From Fomes fomentarius (lineage: Eukaryota; Basidiomycota; Agaricomycetes; Polyporales; Polyporaceae), in NCBI GenBank assembly GCA_022606135.1, contig JABYQN010000018.1, positions 310,001-374,000 of the forward strand: a DNA stretch of 64,000 nt, written 5' to 3'. This document shows positions 43,346 to 54,229 of this stretch, one piece after another. The translations under genes were made by a program, and so were the position numbers. Numbering within the stretch: position 1 is the stretch's first letter; each line of letters begins with the position of its first letter. The notes below the pieces were generated by a model that was given only the letters and a program-made list of their open reading frames with translations, was not told the DNA's origin and did not search any database.

Positions 43346-44261
43346 TATACATGGGGTGTATCTGACATAGCATGCACTCTATGTCCACATCTCTTACCCT
43401 AGCAGAGTAGCAGACACTTCGTGACCCTGGTCTGGATATCTGCGCAGTCTACACAGAATAGTGCATTCGAAACGTGTATGATATCTTTCGAGCCGCCGGA
43501 CGTGTGCTCCTGCTCCTTTGTCCCGCTATGTGGAATAGGTTTTGCAACAGACAGGCTACTTGCACTAGACCCGTGTTCATATCGTAAGGGAGAAAACAGT
43601 GATAAACATCGTCTCAGGTGGGATACATACGTATACGGTGTAGATCTCGCAGGACGATACAACACTCCCAATGCTCTCTTTATTCGGCCTCGATCAGAGA
43701 ACACCCCCTGACCATGCGCCAAGTTTTACCTGCATAGAATTCATTGCTGATTTATTGCGTGTCGGGCTACTTGCTCAATCACTCACTTCAGTGTGTAAGG
43801 TACCCCGACGTGCAGAGAGTGTGCTGAGGGATGTGGCACTGTGCTAGCAGGCATATTGATCTGGACCTCATTCACGCGGTAAGGCAATCGTGTTCCAAGA
43901 CTAGGTATGGACGTCGACGGGGTGTATCGAGTCATTGGGTGCTGCTGTTGTCGTGGAGGGATGGCACTGTTCCGCGCAACCCCTCGGGCGGAATTGTAAG
44001 ACACGCGCACGTAGGGCGATAAGACAGACCTTCATCGGCAATTCGCGTGGCGCCATCGCCTTTCGACAAGCTAGGAGCCGATATCGTCCTCGGAACCTCC
44101 GACATGGTCGATTTTCGAGTCTATAGCCCTGTCCTCATCCTCGTCAAAGGTTCCCATTGTACATAAGTACGAGTCGACCGAGATGTCAGTGATATACAAT
44201 CATCTGGGAAGGAATCAGTCAAACGGGGTGATAGTAAATTGGGCGGGAACATACAATGCGA
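43346..44261. other. Intergenic, no supported gene
   Basis: A short minus-strand frame beginning MGTFDEDEDRAIDSKID at about 44155 could be a first exon of something lost, but nothing continues it. Confidence 0.3.
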
Positions 44262-44984
44262 TCAAGACTGCGCGGGCTTAGGCCGCCTCCCTACGAAGAG
44301 CGCCACGACTCCAACAACGCGCACCTCGTATTCCTCAAACAGCTCCTCAAGCGCACCCCTCAGCCCCTCCTCTGAGTCCTCTCTGTTTCCGAAGATACCC
44401 TTCTTGTTGTATAGACCGAGCAAACGATTCCCGAGCCAGTTGTGTCGCACGCCTTCGCCGAGGATCGTCGTGCCGTACACAACACCTCCAGGCGCAAGGG
44501 CGGGGACGACGTTGCGGAACACGTCCGCCGCTTTCTTGCGAAGCAGGCCAGGTAGGCAGTGGAAGACGTAGAAAAGCGCAATGGAGTCATACCGTCCCCG
44601 CAGGCTCTGCTGCAGCGGGGTGAAGATGTTGTGCTCGAGGGCGTCGACCTCGCCCTTGTACCCCGCCTTCACTAGCCTGTGCTTCGCATACACGAGCGTG
44701 TTCGGGTTGAGGTCGAGGAGGGTGACGAACTTCGTCTTTGCGAGCGCGCGGGCGGACGCGGCGGGGTAGTAGCCAGTCCCAACGCCGATCTCGAGGTGGG
44801 CACCCTCGGCGAGGTGCTGTTGGTAGAACAGGAGCTGGATCACGCCTGTGCGACAGCGCCAGGCGAAGGTGTTGGAGACCTCGAGGACGACGAAGTCGTA
44901 GAGGCGGAGGGCAAAGGTTGTGTAGACCGAGGCCGACGCCGCCATCTTTGGCGAGGGCGGAGAGCTCACGGACGACGACGACAT
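44262..44984 (-). CDS. SAM-dependent methyltransferase (class I)
   Basis: Single uninterrupted frame of 240 residues from ATG 44984 (MSSSSVSSPPSPKMA); the frame extends further upstream, but this ATG gives the usual short N-terminus. Motif I is HLEIGVGTGYYPAASA, the acidic ribose-binding residue is in TLLDLNPNTLVYAKHRL, and a motif IV-like stretch is YDSIALFYVFHCLPGL. The end is a strand pair (EYEVRVVGVVALFVGRR). The fold binds S-adenosylmethionine and transfers methyl to a small molecule, substrate unknown. It is markedly GC-richer than its surroundings and unbroken, so it looks functional or recently arrived. An N-terminal hydrophobic helix near LRLYDFVVLEVSN may be a substrate lid. Confidence 0.75.
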   Translation of the reverse strand: MSSSSVSSPPSPKMAASASVYTTFALRLYDFVVLEVSNTFAWRCRTGVIQLLFYQQHLAEGAHLEIGVGTGYYPAASARALAKTKFVTLLDLNPNTLVYAKHRLVKAGYKGEVDALEHNIFTPLQQSLRGRYDSIALFYVFHCLPGLLRKKAADVFRNVVPALAPGGVVYGTTILGEGVRHNWLGNRLLGLYNKKGIFGNREDSEEGLRGALEELFEEYEVRVVGVVALFVGRRPKPAQS

Positions 44985-45272
44985 GGATGGTACGTGGCAA
45001 GGCGGTCGGCGGTGATGACTTAGGGGAAAACTAGTGTAGCGCCCGCGCGCGACCCCGACTCTTTCCCCTTCTCGTACCCTTCCGCGCACCGACAATTACT
45101 GGATGACATCCCGTAAGCGTCTGCGACTTTAGAATCCGCCGTAAATCCGTCTGTCGGAGTTCGAAGTCGTTTGGAATCCGCGTGGCCGTATCCGCAACGT
45201 GGTCGGTCGTCGTCGCAGATGTCTGATAATCTATCCATGTTGCACACTGCTGGGTGTACGTCCTATATCACC

Positions 45273-45477
45273 AATGCATCGTTCCTTTACAAACTCCTCC
45301 TCCTCGGAAGAGCACTCTGATCTCGAACATACGGCACTCATAATCACTGGCATCATCATTCATCGCATCGAAGAAGCTCAAGCACGCCGTGCAGAACGCC
45401 GCCGTGAACACCGTCGCTACCTCACCCGTCCCGAGGACCCGAGCTCCTCCCGGATCCCCGGGATGCTACACCCCAGT
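45273..45477 (+). pseudogene. Possible PIF/Harbinger-like transposase N-terminus
   Basis: Frame from ATG 45273 (MHRSFTNSSSSEEHSD) with an Arg-rich helix (IEEAQARRAERRREHRRYLTR). It recalls the N-terminus of Harbinger-type nucleases, where an acidic-serine start is followed by an Arg-rich RxYLTR stretch. It is cut off at 45478 by repeat R1. Weak evidence, composition and one motif only. Confidence 0.25.
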
Positions 45478-46143
45478 GTTGTGCGGGTCGACCGCGGGTC
45501 AACGTTGACTAATGTTGTCTTGTTGACTAGTCAACGGGTGGCAAAAGTCAAGGAGTCGACTGTTGACTATTCCCGCGGTCAACAGATTTGATAAGCGCCT
45601 CAATACGCAATATGATTGGCTGAGGACCAACGCGTTTAATGCGCGCGCGATTGCGGTCTGGCGCGTGTCGTGCGCAATGCACAACGCGCACCGCCATTTC
45701 TCCTTTCTCTACACACCTTCTGGAGGATAGCGCGAGGAGGCACGCGTTCTGAAGAGAACTGTAGACGTCTGGAGCCGAGACTAACCTTTCTCCTGCATCA
45801 TCGATCTCGGAGCTCCTGGATGAAATCATGTACAGAGTAGTCTTACAATGAGATGACCCCTTGATCAGGCACTACCATGTCGTACACCAAGGACAACCAG
45901 CTCCCAGCTACTCACTCTCGATCCTGGTACCGACAACATTCTACGGTCATCCGGAACATCGCAAGAACTCCCAAGCAGGGGTGGATGGGAATAAGAAGTG
46001 CAAAGTCTGGTGCATCCTGTGCTTCGCTACGTGCATGCTTCAGGAAGAGAAGCAGGATCAGAAGTTGTCGTGAAAGACGTGAAATTGTTATTGAGGAGGC
46101 TTGTTACTGATCTTCACAAATGACCTCATTACGACACAGTATG
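45478..46143 (-). repeat. Repeat R1, copy 2
   Basis: Inverted relative to 36505-37190. It keeps CG-rich words (GCGCGCGCGATTGCG) that are TG/CA-decayed in copy 1. The copies lie 8.3 kb apart. Confidence 0.7.
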
Positions 46144-47552
46144 GGCCCTTCCAGCGAGAACACCACTAATCTCTTTGAAACTGACCTCACATCACTGTGA
46201 GATCTGAATTACACACAGGGTTGGAGGCACTCACACAATCAATGTCGATACTTGACAAAGAAGATGAGGACCGAGTGCCGACGTGGCTGCCCTTGAAGAT
46301 CTGTGTTTCTCTCTCTTTAATTTCTCGAACACTGACTGGACTGAGCGGGACAATCGGTATGTAACCAATACATTAAAACAGGAGCTGGAGATATGGAACA
46401 TCCTCAATATGGATGGGGAAGGGGAAGAGGATGGTAGCAATGGAGATGGTAGGATAACCTTACTGACACGATTCTGAACAGTTGAATATCCGTGTTTTAA
46501 ATGAGCCTCTCGCTCACAACGAGCCGTCACTGTATGTAAGACTACACCAATGGTATAGATCCTCCGTCGAGCCTCGAGTCGGAGTTCATATGACGCTGGG
46601 TCAACGGCAGCGTGAGAATAGTCGACCGTTGACTGTGTCGACTAGTAGACAAGTCGCAGGACCTGTCGTCTGTGTCGTCCAGTCAACCGACCTGCACAAC
46701 ACTGCTACACCCTGGCAAGTCCTCTAGGCCAGCCTCCATTACCCTCATCTGGGTAAAACCCACCACCACCGTTCGGATCGTAGTTCTCCCGGGATCCATC
46801 TTGAGGAAGCGACGAAGTGGAGTATGAATGAGTGTAGGTATGGGGGGCAGACAAAATGAGTGGGGAGCGCGAGGAGGAGACGGAGTGTCCCACTCCCCCG
46901 GTGCAGAGTGTCAATTGCTCACCTTTTTTGGGATGTTCAGCACAGCATTCTAGCGGTCTGCGGCGAGTTTGAAGTTAGAAAGGGGGGTTGACCCCCTTCT
47001 AGATGCTTGCGCGTCTAACATTTAGAAACACTGTTTTGCCATCAGCGGAGCTTCAACCTCCGTCGGCGTTGCGGCTGATGAGATCTATGGTTGTCCGTAG
47101 AGTCGCAGACGCTTACGGGATGTCATCCACTCTCTCCCTTTTAGTCCAACTCCATTGTTCATTATCCCATTCGTAGCCTGGGCTCGTCGCCCAAGATACC
47201 ATTCCTTGTATCTGTGCCACATGGCTCTCTGCGAGCCTGTACTTCCCGCTCCTTGTGATATTCCTCCCTACCTCTCATGATTCACTACGCGCCCGGGAGG
47301 TTGGAAAAGGTCAAGAGTAAAGTCAGTTTTTTTCGTTTCGCAATCTAAAGTCGGGGCTAGGTAGGCAGTGGTGATGAGACCGCACTTTGTGAGAACATCA
47401 GAACCCCGACGATTTACCTTGAATATCACCATGTTCACGTTGTTCATGGAACTCGCAGTTTTCGACATACAATAGGTGTCACTTTCTGACATACATTGAC
47501 TGCCATATAGTAGCCTGTACTGAGCACTTGTATAATTGACATTCAATTGCAA
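46144..47552. other. No gene recognised
   Basis: Only short frames. GTCGACC/GTTGAC words recur near 46600, as in R1. Confidence 0.3.
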
Positions 47553-47613
47553 CTACAACAAACAACCTCTGATAACAGTACTCCTCCACCGGTGGCTCCT
47601 GGACTCGAGATCA

Positions 47614-48377
47614 CTATGATTCCTCAACATTTTCTTGAGTATATAATGCACGCGAGAGGCTACCACTGCGGTCGATGATTGCATACCGACTGCAATCCTT
47701 GATCCGACCGACGACACATTGCACTGTGGTGATATTGACATATTGAACGGCGCCAAGTCGGGTGTAGTAATGGATATCAAGATTATGGTCGTCGGCATCG
47801 ATGTTGCACACTTGGATGACAGCAACAATGAGCGGAGTTGTGTTGGGAATGTCACATTCTGGGACAGGAGCAAGGTCGAATTGAAGAACCTGTTTAAGCT
47901 GACCGTAGTAAGTCTGTTTCTCGTAAATGATGGCGCGGTTCCGGTAGTGTGCATTGATGTCAACCAAAGCTTCATACTGCAGTTCTTACAAGCAGTGTGA
48001 GCATGCTTCAAACAGCATACACAGTTAATACAATGAGGCACCTGGACAAAGCTGGCATCTCAGCCATCCTGTGCTTCATTGTTGAGGTGTGCTGCTCGCA
48101 TGGTATCCGCATCTGGGAGAATGCGAACCTTTGCCCACCCGTAGATCTCCGTAGGCAGCGCGCATCGCAAGGCAGCTGGGGAGGCAGTGTCAAAGCGTGT
48201 ACAGAGTGCACCGACAAGCTTGTCCTGTGCTCTGCATGCAAGTGTGGTGAGGTGACGTATGCTTGAGGTTATGATCATGTATTCGATCAACACTGGTAAG
48301 TGAAACTGCCTACTTTGTACACATCTTTGACACAATGTTGTAGGTCTGATAATGGGGTAGGTATATATATCTGCCAC
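47614..48377 (-). pseudogene. Plavaka-like transposase, C-terminal fragment
   Basis: Minus-strand exons join with an intron (about 47970-48040, GTGCCT...TGCAG). Before it: ALPTEIYGWAKVRILPDADT and MRAAHLNN. After it: YEALVDINAHYRNR, IYEKQTYYGQLKQVLQFDL, LDIHYYTRLGAVQYVNITT, VQCVVGRIKDCSRYAIIDRS and GSLSRALY. This matches the conserved C-terminal region I associate with basidiomycete Plavaka/CACTA-like transposases. A TGA at 48060-48062 (DG-DASFVQ, expected Arg) inactivates it. The DDE catalytic part is absent. Family assignment is from memory of the motif pattern. Confidence 0.5.
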
Positions 48378-48989
48378 AACAGTTCTCTGACTTGTTTTTC
48401 AGCATCTTCAACTTCATGTCTCTACTCTTTGTGAGGTCTTTCAAAACAACTTCTTATGTGAGCGCCTTGACTGATGTTACCCATTACTAGGCCTTTATTT
48501 GCCCCGGTGATCTCATCTACATCGGAATTGGCATACTCAGTGTGAAGTGTACGTCTTTCACGCATAACTTGCACTTTGCAAGGACACTTACTAGAAGACC
48601 TGTAGTGTATGCCAACACACTCATGGCTGCATGAGTGGGCACCTCCCCTTTGTAGAGTATAGCTCACTGTATTGTGACAGGCTGAACTCCCAAAAATCCC
48701 TGAAGGCCAAGTGCTTGGGACCGCTCCTTGACACTTCTCCATTTGGCTTCATCATAGCTCCTGATACAGATTGTAGCTTGAGTGCAGGTGAACACGGACT
48801 AGCCTCCCCACGCCAGCTGCACATGTCACAGAATTTTGTGAGAGGATCCAGTATCCATGCTTTCATTGCTATGTTCAACGGACTGACCCTGCATGCTAGA
48901 CGGAACTCTCAGCCGCTCTAGACTCTGTGGAGTTGGAAATGTGCACAGCAAAGGAGGCTATATGTGATCACTCTCTCAAAGTCTACATC
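48378..48989. other. No confident gene
   Basis: Minus-strand fragments (for example KHLAFRDFWEFSLSQYSEL) may be further Plavaka relic but could not be connected. Confidence 0.3.
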
Positions 48990-49228
48990 TGTAAGGACTC
49001 CGTAATTACTGGACCACACCTGTGGTATTAATAGATAAGATTAGATTATCATTGTATTACATAATGTGTGTGGCTGTACACAAGCATCATACAGACACTT
49101 GGAAGGACGTGGCAAGACTTCTCAGTCTTCCACCACGTCCATCAAAAGTACAACGCACTTCTCATATAGAGACTGGTGCAGCGTACTTGGGACACGGTGG
49201 GCATCAAGACTACTCCACATCTATTACA
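48990..49228 (+). repeat. Element C-family LTR (5' LTR)
   Basis: 239 bp, about 95% identical by eye to 35709-35947. No polypurine tract precedes it and an ORF follows, so this is the 5' LTR of a second family member. Confidence 0.75.
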
Positions 49229-49298
49229 CTTTTTTACGCTCCTCCACATACCATGGACATCTATAAGAGAAGAGCAACATCAACATTGACACGTCAAC

Positions 49299-49906
49299 AT
49301 GAGTTCGTCTGCATCTAGCATTCCCCAGGAGGGCGATCACCCTCCTGGTCAATATTGCGCATCGAGCGTGGTGCAAACGACTCCATCACAACAAATGGTG
49401 ACCATGCCATTGACACCCACTCAACATAACACCTCAACTAATATGCCTCCACAAGCTCCAAGACGCACCTCATCTATAGGCAGTGTCCCACCGTCGACGT
49501 CCCGTTTAATGGGGACTGTTTATCCAACTACATCATACACTGGGCCATCACTAGGCTTTAATACTAACATTACCTTGGGCAATAGTCCATATATACCTAC
49601 AGGACTCCAGAAAGGAGGCCCGGCCGTATCTGCAGCCAACCTACCCAAGATACCCCCCAATGTCACTATGGATTGTAAGGGCAAATGATGGTCGCAGCCT
49701 GCTTTGGGTGCAGACCATTCACAGAATGTGGATGGCCACCACTTTGAAGAATTAATGAGCCTCATTGCGGAGCAATCACCGAAGAACCTCCCTCCTGAGT
49801 TCTATAACCAGGTTGGATCGATAGCTCAAAATGCTGGATTCGAATTCAAGCAAGTAAAGGATGGCAAGGACTCAGAAGACGAAGATGAGATCGAGCAGGA
49901 CATCAC
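49299..49906 (+). pseudogene. Element C-family 5' ORF, truncated
   Basis: Starts MSSSASSIPQEGDHPPGQ 70 bp after the LTR. Ser/Pro/Thr-rich (MVTMPLTPTQHNTSTNMP, PRRTSSIGSVPPSTSR). TGA at 49686-49688 is followed in the same frame by HHFEELMSLIAEQSPKNLP and an acidic end DGKDSEDEDEIEQD. At about 49906 the sequence switches abruptly to a copia LTR end. Position suggests a Gag-like protein; no domain recognised. Confidence 0.4.
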
Positions 49907-49969
49907 ACTGAAGATCTCTCTTTGTTGTGACTTACAGTCGCTCCTCGCCTTACAGGTTCAGAGTTCATC

Positions 49970-49990
49970 AGGTTATGAGCCCTGCGCTCT
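49970..49990 (+). promoter_or_regulatory. Copia primer-binding site for half-tRNA iMet
   Basis: GGTTATGAGCCC, 14 bases inside the LTR, is the complement of GGGCTCATAACC, the anticodon stem-loop of initiator tRNA-Met (CAU anticodon). Copia and Ty5-like elements are known to prime from a tRNA-iMet half at this place rather than from the 3' CCA end. Confidence 0.6.
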
Positions 49991-51019
49991 AATCAGTTGC
50001 TTCTCTGTCGACACTCAGCACGCAAACTCTGTTCGTCAACTCTCTGCCTGTGCACTCTCCTCCACTTTCCCTAACTCTTGACTGTGCCCTCCGACACTGC
50101 TGCCAGGGGACTTACTGCGCTCGTGACGCAGCCCTGAGCGCTTTTAGTAGTCGCTATCTAGTATCTCTGTACAACCTTTGGTGCTTTCGCGGCACACGGG
50201 TTTTCAAGTATCCTCAGCCAGGCCACGCACTTGCGCCCGCCAGCTGTTGTAGCCGGGGTGGTTATCACCTTTGGACCGGAGGACAACCGTTCGGACCCTC
50301 CTTACTATACTCTTTTTGATACCTAGACTCGTATAGCTTTTCTTGGGCACAGTTGGCGACTTCTATCTGGATTGTTGGGAATATCGGCTTCCTGACCTTC
50401 TGGCTCACCTCAATAGGTGTTCCTCTCTACCAGATCTCGCACGTGGCAAGTCAATCATCGCGTTTTTCTCTGAACCATTGTACTGGAGCTGCCTACTACT
50501 GCCAATAGTCCTCAGCTCAGCTCTGACTCTGAAGCTGAAGTCAACACTGAACTTGCAGAGCATCATTCTACTGCATCAGCATTTGATTGCTCGGAACAGC
50601 CCCATCTCTTCGATCTAGACAATCAGGTTGATGGTTATCACTACATCTATGACGACGAGGAGCAGGAGTGGGACCAGTGTGGTACACAGCTCTGTCCCAA
50701 TCGCTACAATCAACTCCCTCTTCCGTATGAGCTGACCTTCCACTGGGCATATCCAGCAACTTGGCAGCAGGACACCGACCCACAACACGGAGTTCCTCTT
50801 CCCTATCTTCAGGAAGAAACTCACGCACAGCCCTCCTCGTCTCGTCCTAATTTCTATCTCCGATCGCTCTTTGGAAACTCCCCTCCTGTCGATTCAAGTC
50901 CTCTTCCTCCAGTCTACCTTCCTCCTCCTATCGTCACTGCGCCCCCTGTTGCACCTATCACATCCACTCTAGACTTCAAGGAGGAATATCTTGATTCTCC
51001 CCAATACCTCTTATCCATC

Positions 51020-52579
51020 ATGGGAGATATCAAAGTCGACTCTATCCCTGTCCTCTCTTCGGCGAATCAGTACAACGACTGGTCTGCCAAGATGAAGGGC
51101 TATTTCATCTTTATGGACTGTTGGAGTGTTGTCAAAGGCACTACTCATCCTACTGAGCAAGCTGCCAAGGACAAGTGGGATAAACTTGATGGGCAAGCTC
51201 GCGGCATGATGTACATGCGTGTCGCACCAAACTTTCACTACATTCTGGATGCTCAGATTCCTGTCCCAAGTAGAGAACCCAGGGACATGACTGCTGCTGA
51301 GTCCTGGGAAGCGTTACAGAACAAGTTTGGCAAGCCTAACAGTGCTCACGTCTGGGGTTTGTTCGAGTCACTCGTTGCTGAGCCTCGGATGAACGAACAG
51401 AAGCCCCTTCAGGATCAGATGATGCGTCTTATCACACACCTGCACGAAGTCAGTAGCAACGGCATCACGCTCTCTGACAACATGCAAGCCCTTCTCTTGA
51501 TGTCCAAGATCCCAGAGCCGTACCGGTCCATGGTTTCTGCGCTTATGGCAACTACAGACCTCGACAAGGTCACTCTCGACAACATCCAGTTGAAGACCTT
51601 GGCTGAGGAGTCCATGCGCAAGAACGGCCAGTCTGCGAACAAGGTCTCCCAGACCAAGCCGAAGCCCAAGGGTCCCTGCTCTCATTGCGGGAGTGGCTCT
51701 CATCACAAGTCCAACTGCTATCAGAAGTACCCTGAGAAGCATCCCAAAGGCAAGGGCAAGGGTAAAGGGAAGGACAAAGACAAGGATAAGGACAAGGGGA
51801 AGAATAAGGACACTTCTCATAACCATGCGCACATCACTACCGAGTCTGTATCATCTGTACTTGTAGCCGGTTCGTCTAACATTGCTGCTTCTTTCTACGA
51901 TGAGGCTATGGCCTCGAACAGTGTGAACTGGACTGCATGGCTGATGGACTCTGGAGCCTCTCAACACATCACTGGTGATCTCTCTGAGTTCATTGAGTAC
52001 CAACCCTTCAATACGCCTGTACTGTTTAACACTGCTGGACAAGGTGATAGCAGTGTCATTCAGGCACTTGGGGAAGGAACTCTGTCTGGAGAAACCTGGT
52101 TAGATGGTCAGAAGGTAGCAATTACTCTGAACCACATCTACTACATACCAGGCACCATCGGTCACATCTTCTCGACTGGCTCCATTGAGCGCAATGGTTA
52201 CTCCCTCTTTCAAGGAGATGGGCACATGTGCATTTTCGACAAGCTGCCTGACGGTGCTGTCAAACATGGTTCGACAATTCATATCAAGGGTCGTAAGATC
52301 CTGGAGGCGCGATACAACCCTTCGTCTAATTGTTATTGGACTATTATTGAGCTTCACAACAGCAAGCATATCCATCTCAATGTCCGTAAGTTCAAGACCT
52401 GGCACCGCCGCTTTGGCCATGTGGGCAAGGACGTTCTTCGTAACCTTCCTAAGCACACCAAGGGGGTTGATGCCGTTGATCCTGCAGACAAAGAACCTTG
52501 TGATGGATGTGCTTTTGGCAAATCCACCCATAACCCCTTTCCACCTTCTGTGAAGCGCACGACTGAAGTTCTCGACTGA
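51020..52579 (+). pseudogene. Copia Gag, protease and GAG-pre-integrase
   Basis: 519-codon frame from ATG 51020 (MGDIKVDSIPVLSSANQYND). It contains a Gag/UBN2-type region (YNDWSAKMKGYFIFMDCW, MMRLITHLHEVSSNGI), the zinc knuckle CSHCGSGSHHKSNC, a Lys/Asp-rich linker, the protease WLMDSGASQHITGD and the GAG-pre-integrase TWHRRFGHVGKDVLRNL with CDGCAFGKS. It stops at TGA 52577-52579 (LD-VHMNL, expected Arg). The frame is also open upstream to about 50471 with protein-like acidic sequence (DGYHYIYDDEEQEWDQCG) but without an ATG. Confidence 0.8.
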
Positions 52580-52930
52580 GTCCATATGAACCTCGATGGA
52601 CCAATGCACACTCAGGCTATTGGAGGTTGGAAATACTTCACCGGTTTCATTGTTGATGACTATTCTGGTCATGCTCGTGCTTACTTTCTTAAACACAAGT
52701 CTGACGCGGTCCAAGTGTTCAAAGACTATAAGGCGTGGGCTGAGAACCAGACCGGCAAGAAGATCAAATTGATCTGCTCAGATTGAGGGGGGGAATACAC
52801 ATCAGACGAGTTCTCTACACTTCTTCATTCACACGGTATCGAGCACCAGAAGACTCTACCAGGTTCGCCTCAACAGAATGGACATGCTGAGCGCTGGAAC
52901 CGCACTATTACTGAAAAGGCTTTTGATGAA
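52580..52930 (+). pseudogene. Copia integrase core, truncated
   Basis: Same frame as Gag: GWKYFTGFIVDDYSGHARAY (first catalytic Asp), KIKLICSD then TGA 52784-52786 in place of the residue before GGEY (second Asp lies in CSD), then GIEHQKTLPGSPQQNGHAER with the catalytic Glu just before WNRT. Broken off after EKAFDE. Confidence 0.75.
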
Positions 52931-53427
52931 CTCTGAACCTGTAAGGCGAGGAGCGACTGTAAGTCACAACAAAGAGAGATCTTCAGTCAGTGAGCGAATG
53001 ACTATATTGCATAGTGAAGTACCTGTAAGTCACAACAAAGAGAGACTACAAGTACTAAGTCAGTAAGAGGTAATAGAGCATATGTATGTAAGAGACTTAC
53101 TCTTCAGTCAGTGAGTGAACGACTGAAGAGCAGAGGCGAAGAAGGGACTGCTTATATACATGAGGGATGAGTCCATGAGTCAGCAAATAAAGCAGTCACA
53201 TGTAGCCATAAGACGATGAGTCAGAGTCCGTATCGGTGTATGAGTCAGATACAGTCATAGCATGAGTCAGACATAAGGTCTAGAAGAGTCCGGTGCAGTG
53301 TAGAACGCTCTGGTACGCACAGGAATGCACAGTAACCATATGGTCATGGGAAAGTACAGTAGGAGAACAAAGAAAACCATAAATGGTAAGTAGGAACACA
53401 GCCTATCTAATCATATGACCATAAACA
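52931..53427 (-). repeat. Inverted copia LTR with leader stub
   Basis: CTCTGAACC (52931-52939) is the reverse complement of the leader start GGTTCAGAG. It is followed by the LTR in reverse (52940-53427, fwd TGTTTATGG to CGCCTTACA). It has TATATAAGC (53150 region) and a perfect 10-bp hairpin (53100-53130). The stub shows that an LTR-leader junction, not a bare LTR, was joined here. Confidence 0.7.
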
Positions 53428-53890
53428 AGTGTACACAACTCCGGTCCGAGCACAGCCGGTAGTCCGGAAGTTCAACATGCGCAGGGTGCGCACAGGCAGT
53501 GGGTGAGGTCAGTGTGGATGCTGCTACAGAGTGGGTGGGTGGGTGGTTCCAGCAATGGCGCAATGGCGGGCAGGTGTTTTGAAGGCTATCATCAAGCTGT
53601 GAGCTGAGACAGCTTGCAAGCAAGCGTGTTAGAGGGTGTGCGTCAATGTTGGAAGAGAGCAGCCACTTGGTGTCTAGGTGTCCCAGACAGTGGCAGGTGT
53701 GCAATGTGAGCGCATATCAGACTAAGGGTGGAGCTAGCTTGCACTGGATGGTGTGGACTGGATTGGAACAAAGGATCTACGATGTGAGCAGCCAATATCC
53801 ACCACAAGCGGACAGAAGATAGAGGAGTGGGGAAGGGAAGATAGAGACAGGGAAGCACTTACTGCACCATTTGCAGATTAGCTAGATCCG
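53428..53890. other. No gene recognised
   Basis: No supported gene; it ends at a possible splice acceptor (CATTTGCAG, 53867-53876) before the next reading frame. Confidence 0.3.
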
Positions 53891-53892
53891 CT

Positions 53893-54229
53893 TCTTGCAT
53901 TCTGGGCACCGGTACCAGGTGAAGCGGCATGGCTTGAGTGCCTTGTAGACGGTGAGAGGTTCTGCTCACCAGAGGAGATTGTCTTGATTCTGGCAGAGAG
54001 CCAGTGGTGGAGACCATTCGGACATGAGTCGGTGTGGATGGCAGTCAGGAGGACCTTAAAAGAGATGAAGGCATTGGCAACATCGCATAATCCCATGGCT
54101 TCAATCAGAATGGGGCCACAGAAGATTGGGAGGGAGGCCATGTCTTGCCAGCACAGAAGGACATCCCAGGGAAGGCGGCGACCCATTCAGATACATTACC
54201 CTAGTAACTGTACCAATCAGGTTGACTAA
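53893..54229 (+). CDS. Uncharacterised reading frame fragment
   Basis: Frame reading LAFWAPVPGEAAWLECLVDG, RFCSPEEIVLILAESQWW, RPFGHESVWMAVRRTLKEM and KIGREAMSCQHRRTSQGRR, about 105 residues with protein-like composition (Trp/Cys-rich, amphipathic helix). It follows a possible acceptor and ends at TAA 54227-54229. No family recognised; it may be one exon of a lost gene. Confidence 0.3.

Larger units (their letters stand above)
49907..52930 (+). mobile_element. Ty1/copia element, truncated at both ends
   Basis: Starts with the last 50 bp of a copia LTR (to CTTACA at about 49955), then leader, Gag, protease, GAG-pre-integrase and part of the integrase. It ends at AFDE (52930) where an inverted LTR begins. 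RT and RNase H are missing. The leader has a primer site matching the anticodon arm of initiator tRNA-Met. Confidence 0.75.

Noticed and set aside
53411..53858. Minus-strand frames rich in Cys/Leu/His
   Set aside because: Low-complexity translation of the flank after the inverted LTR; no family signal.
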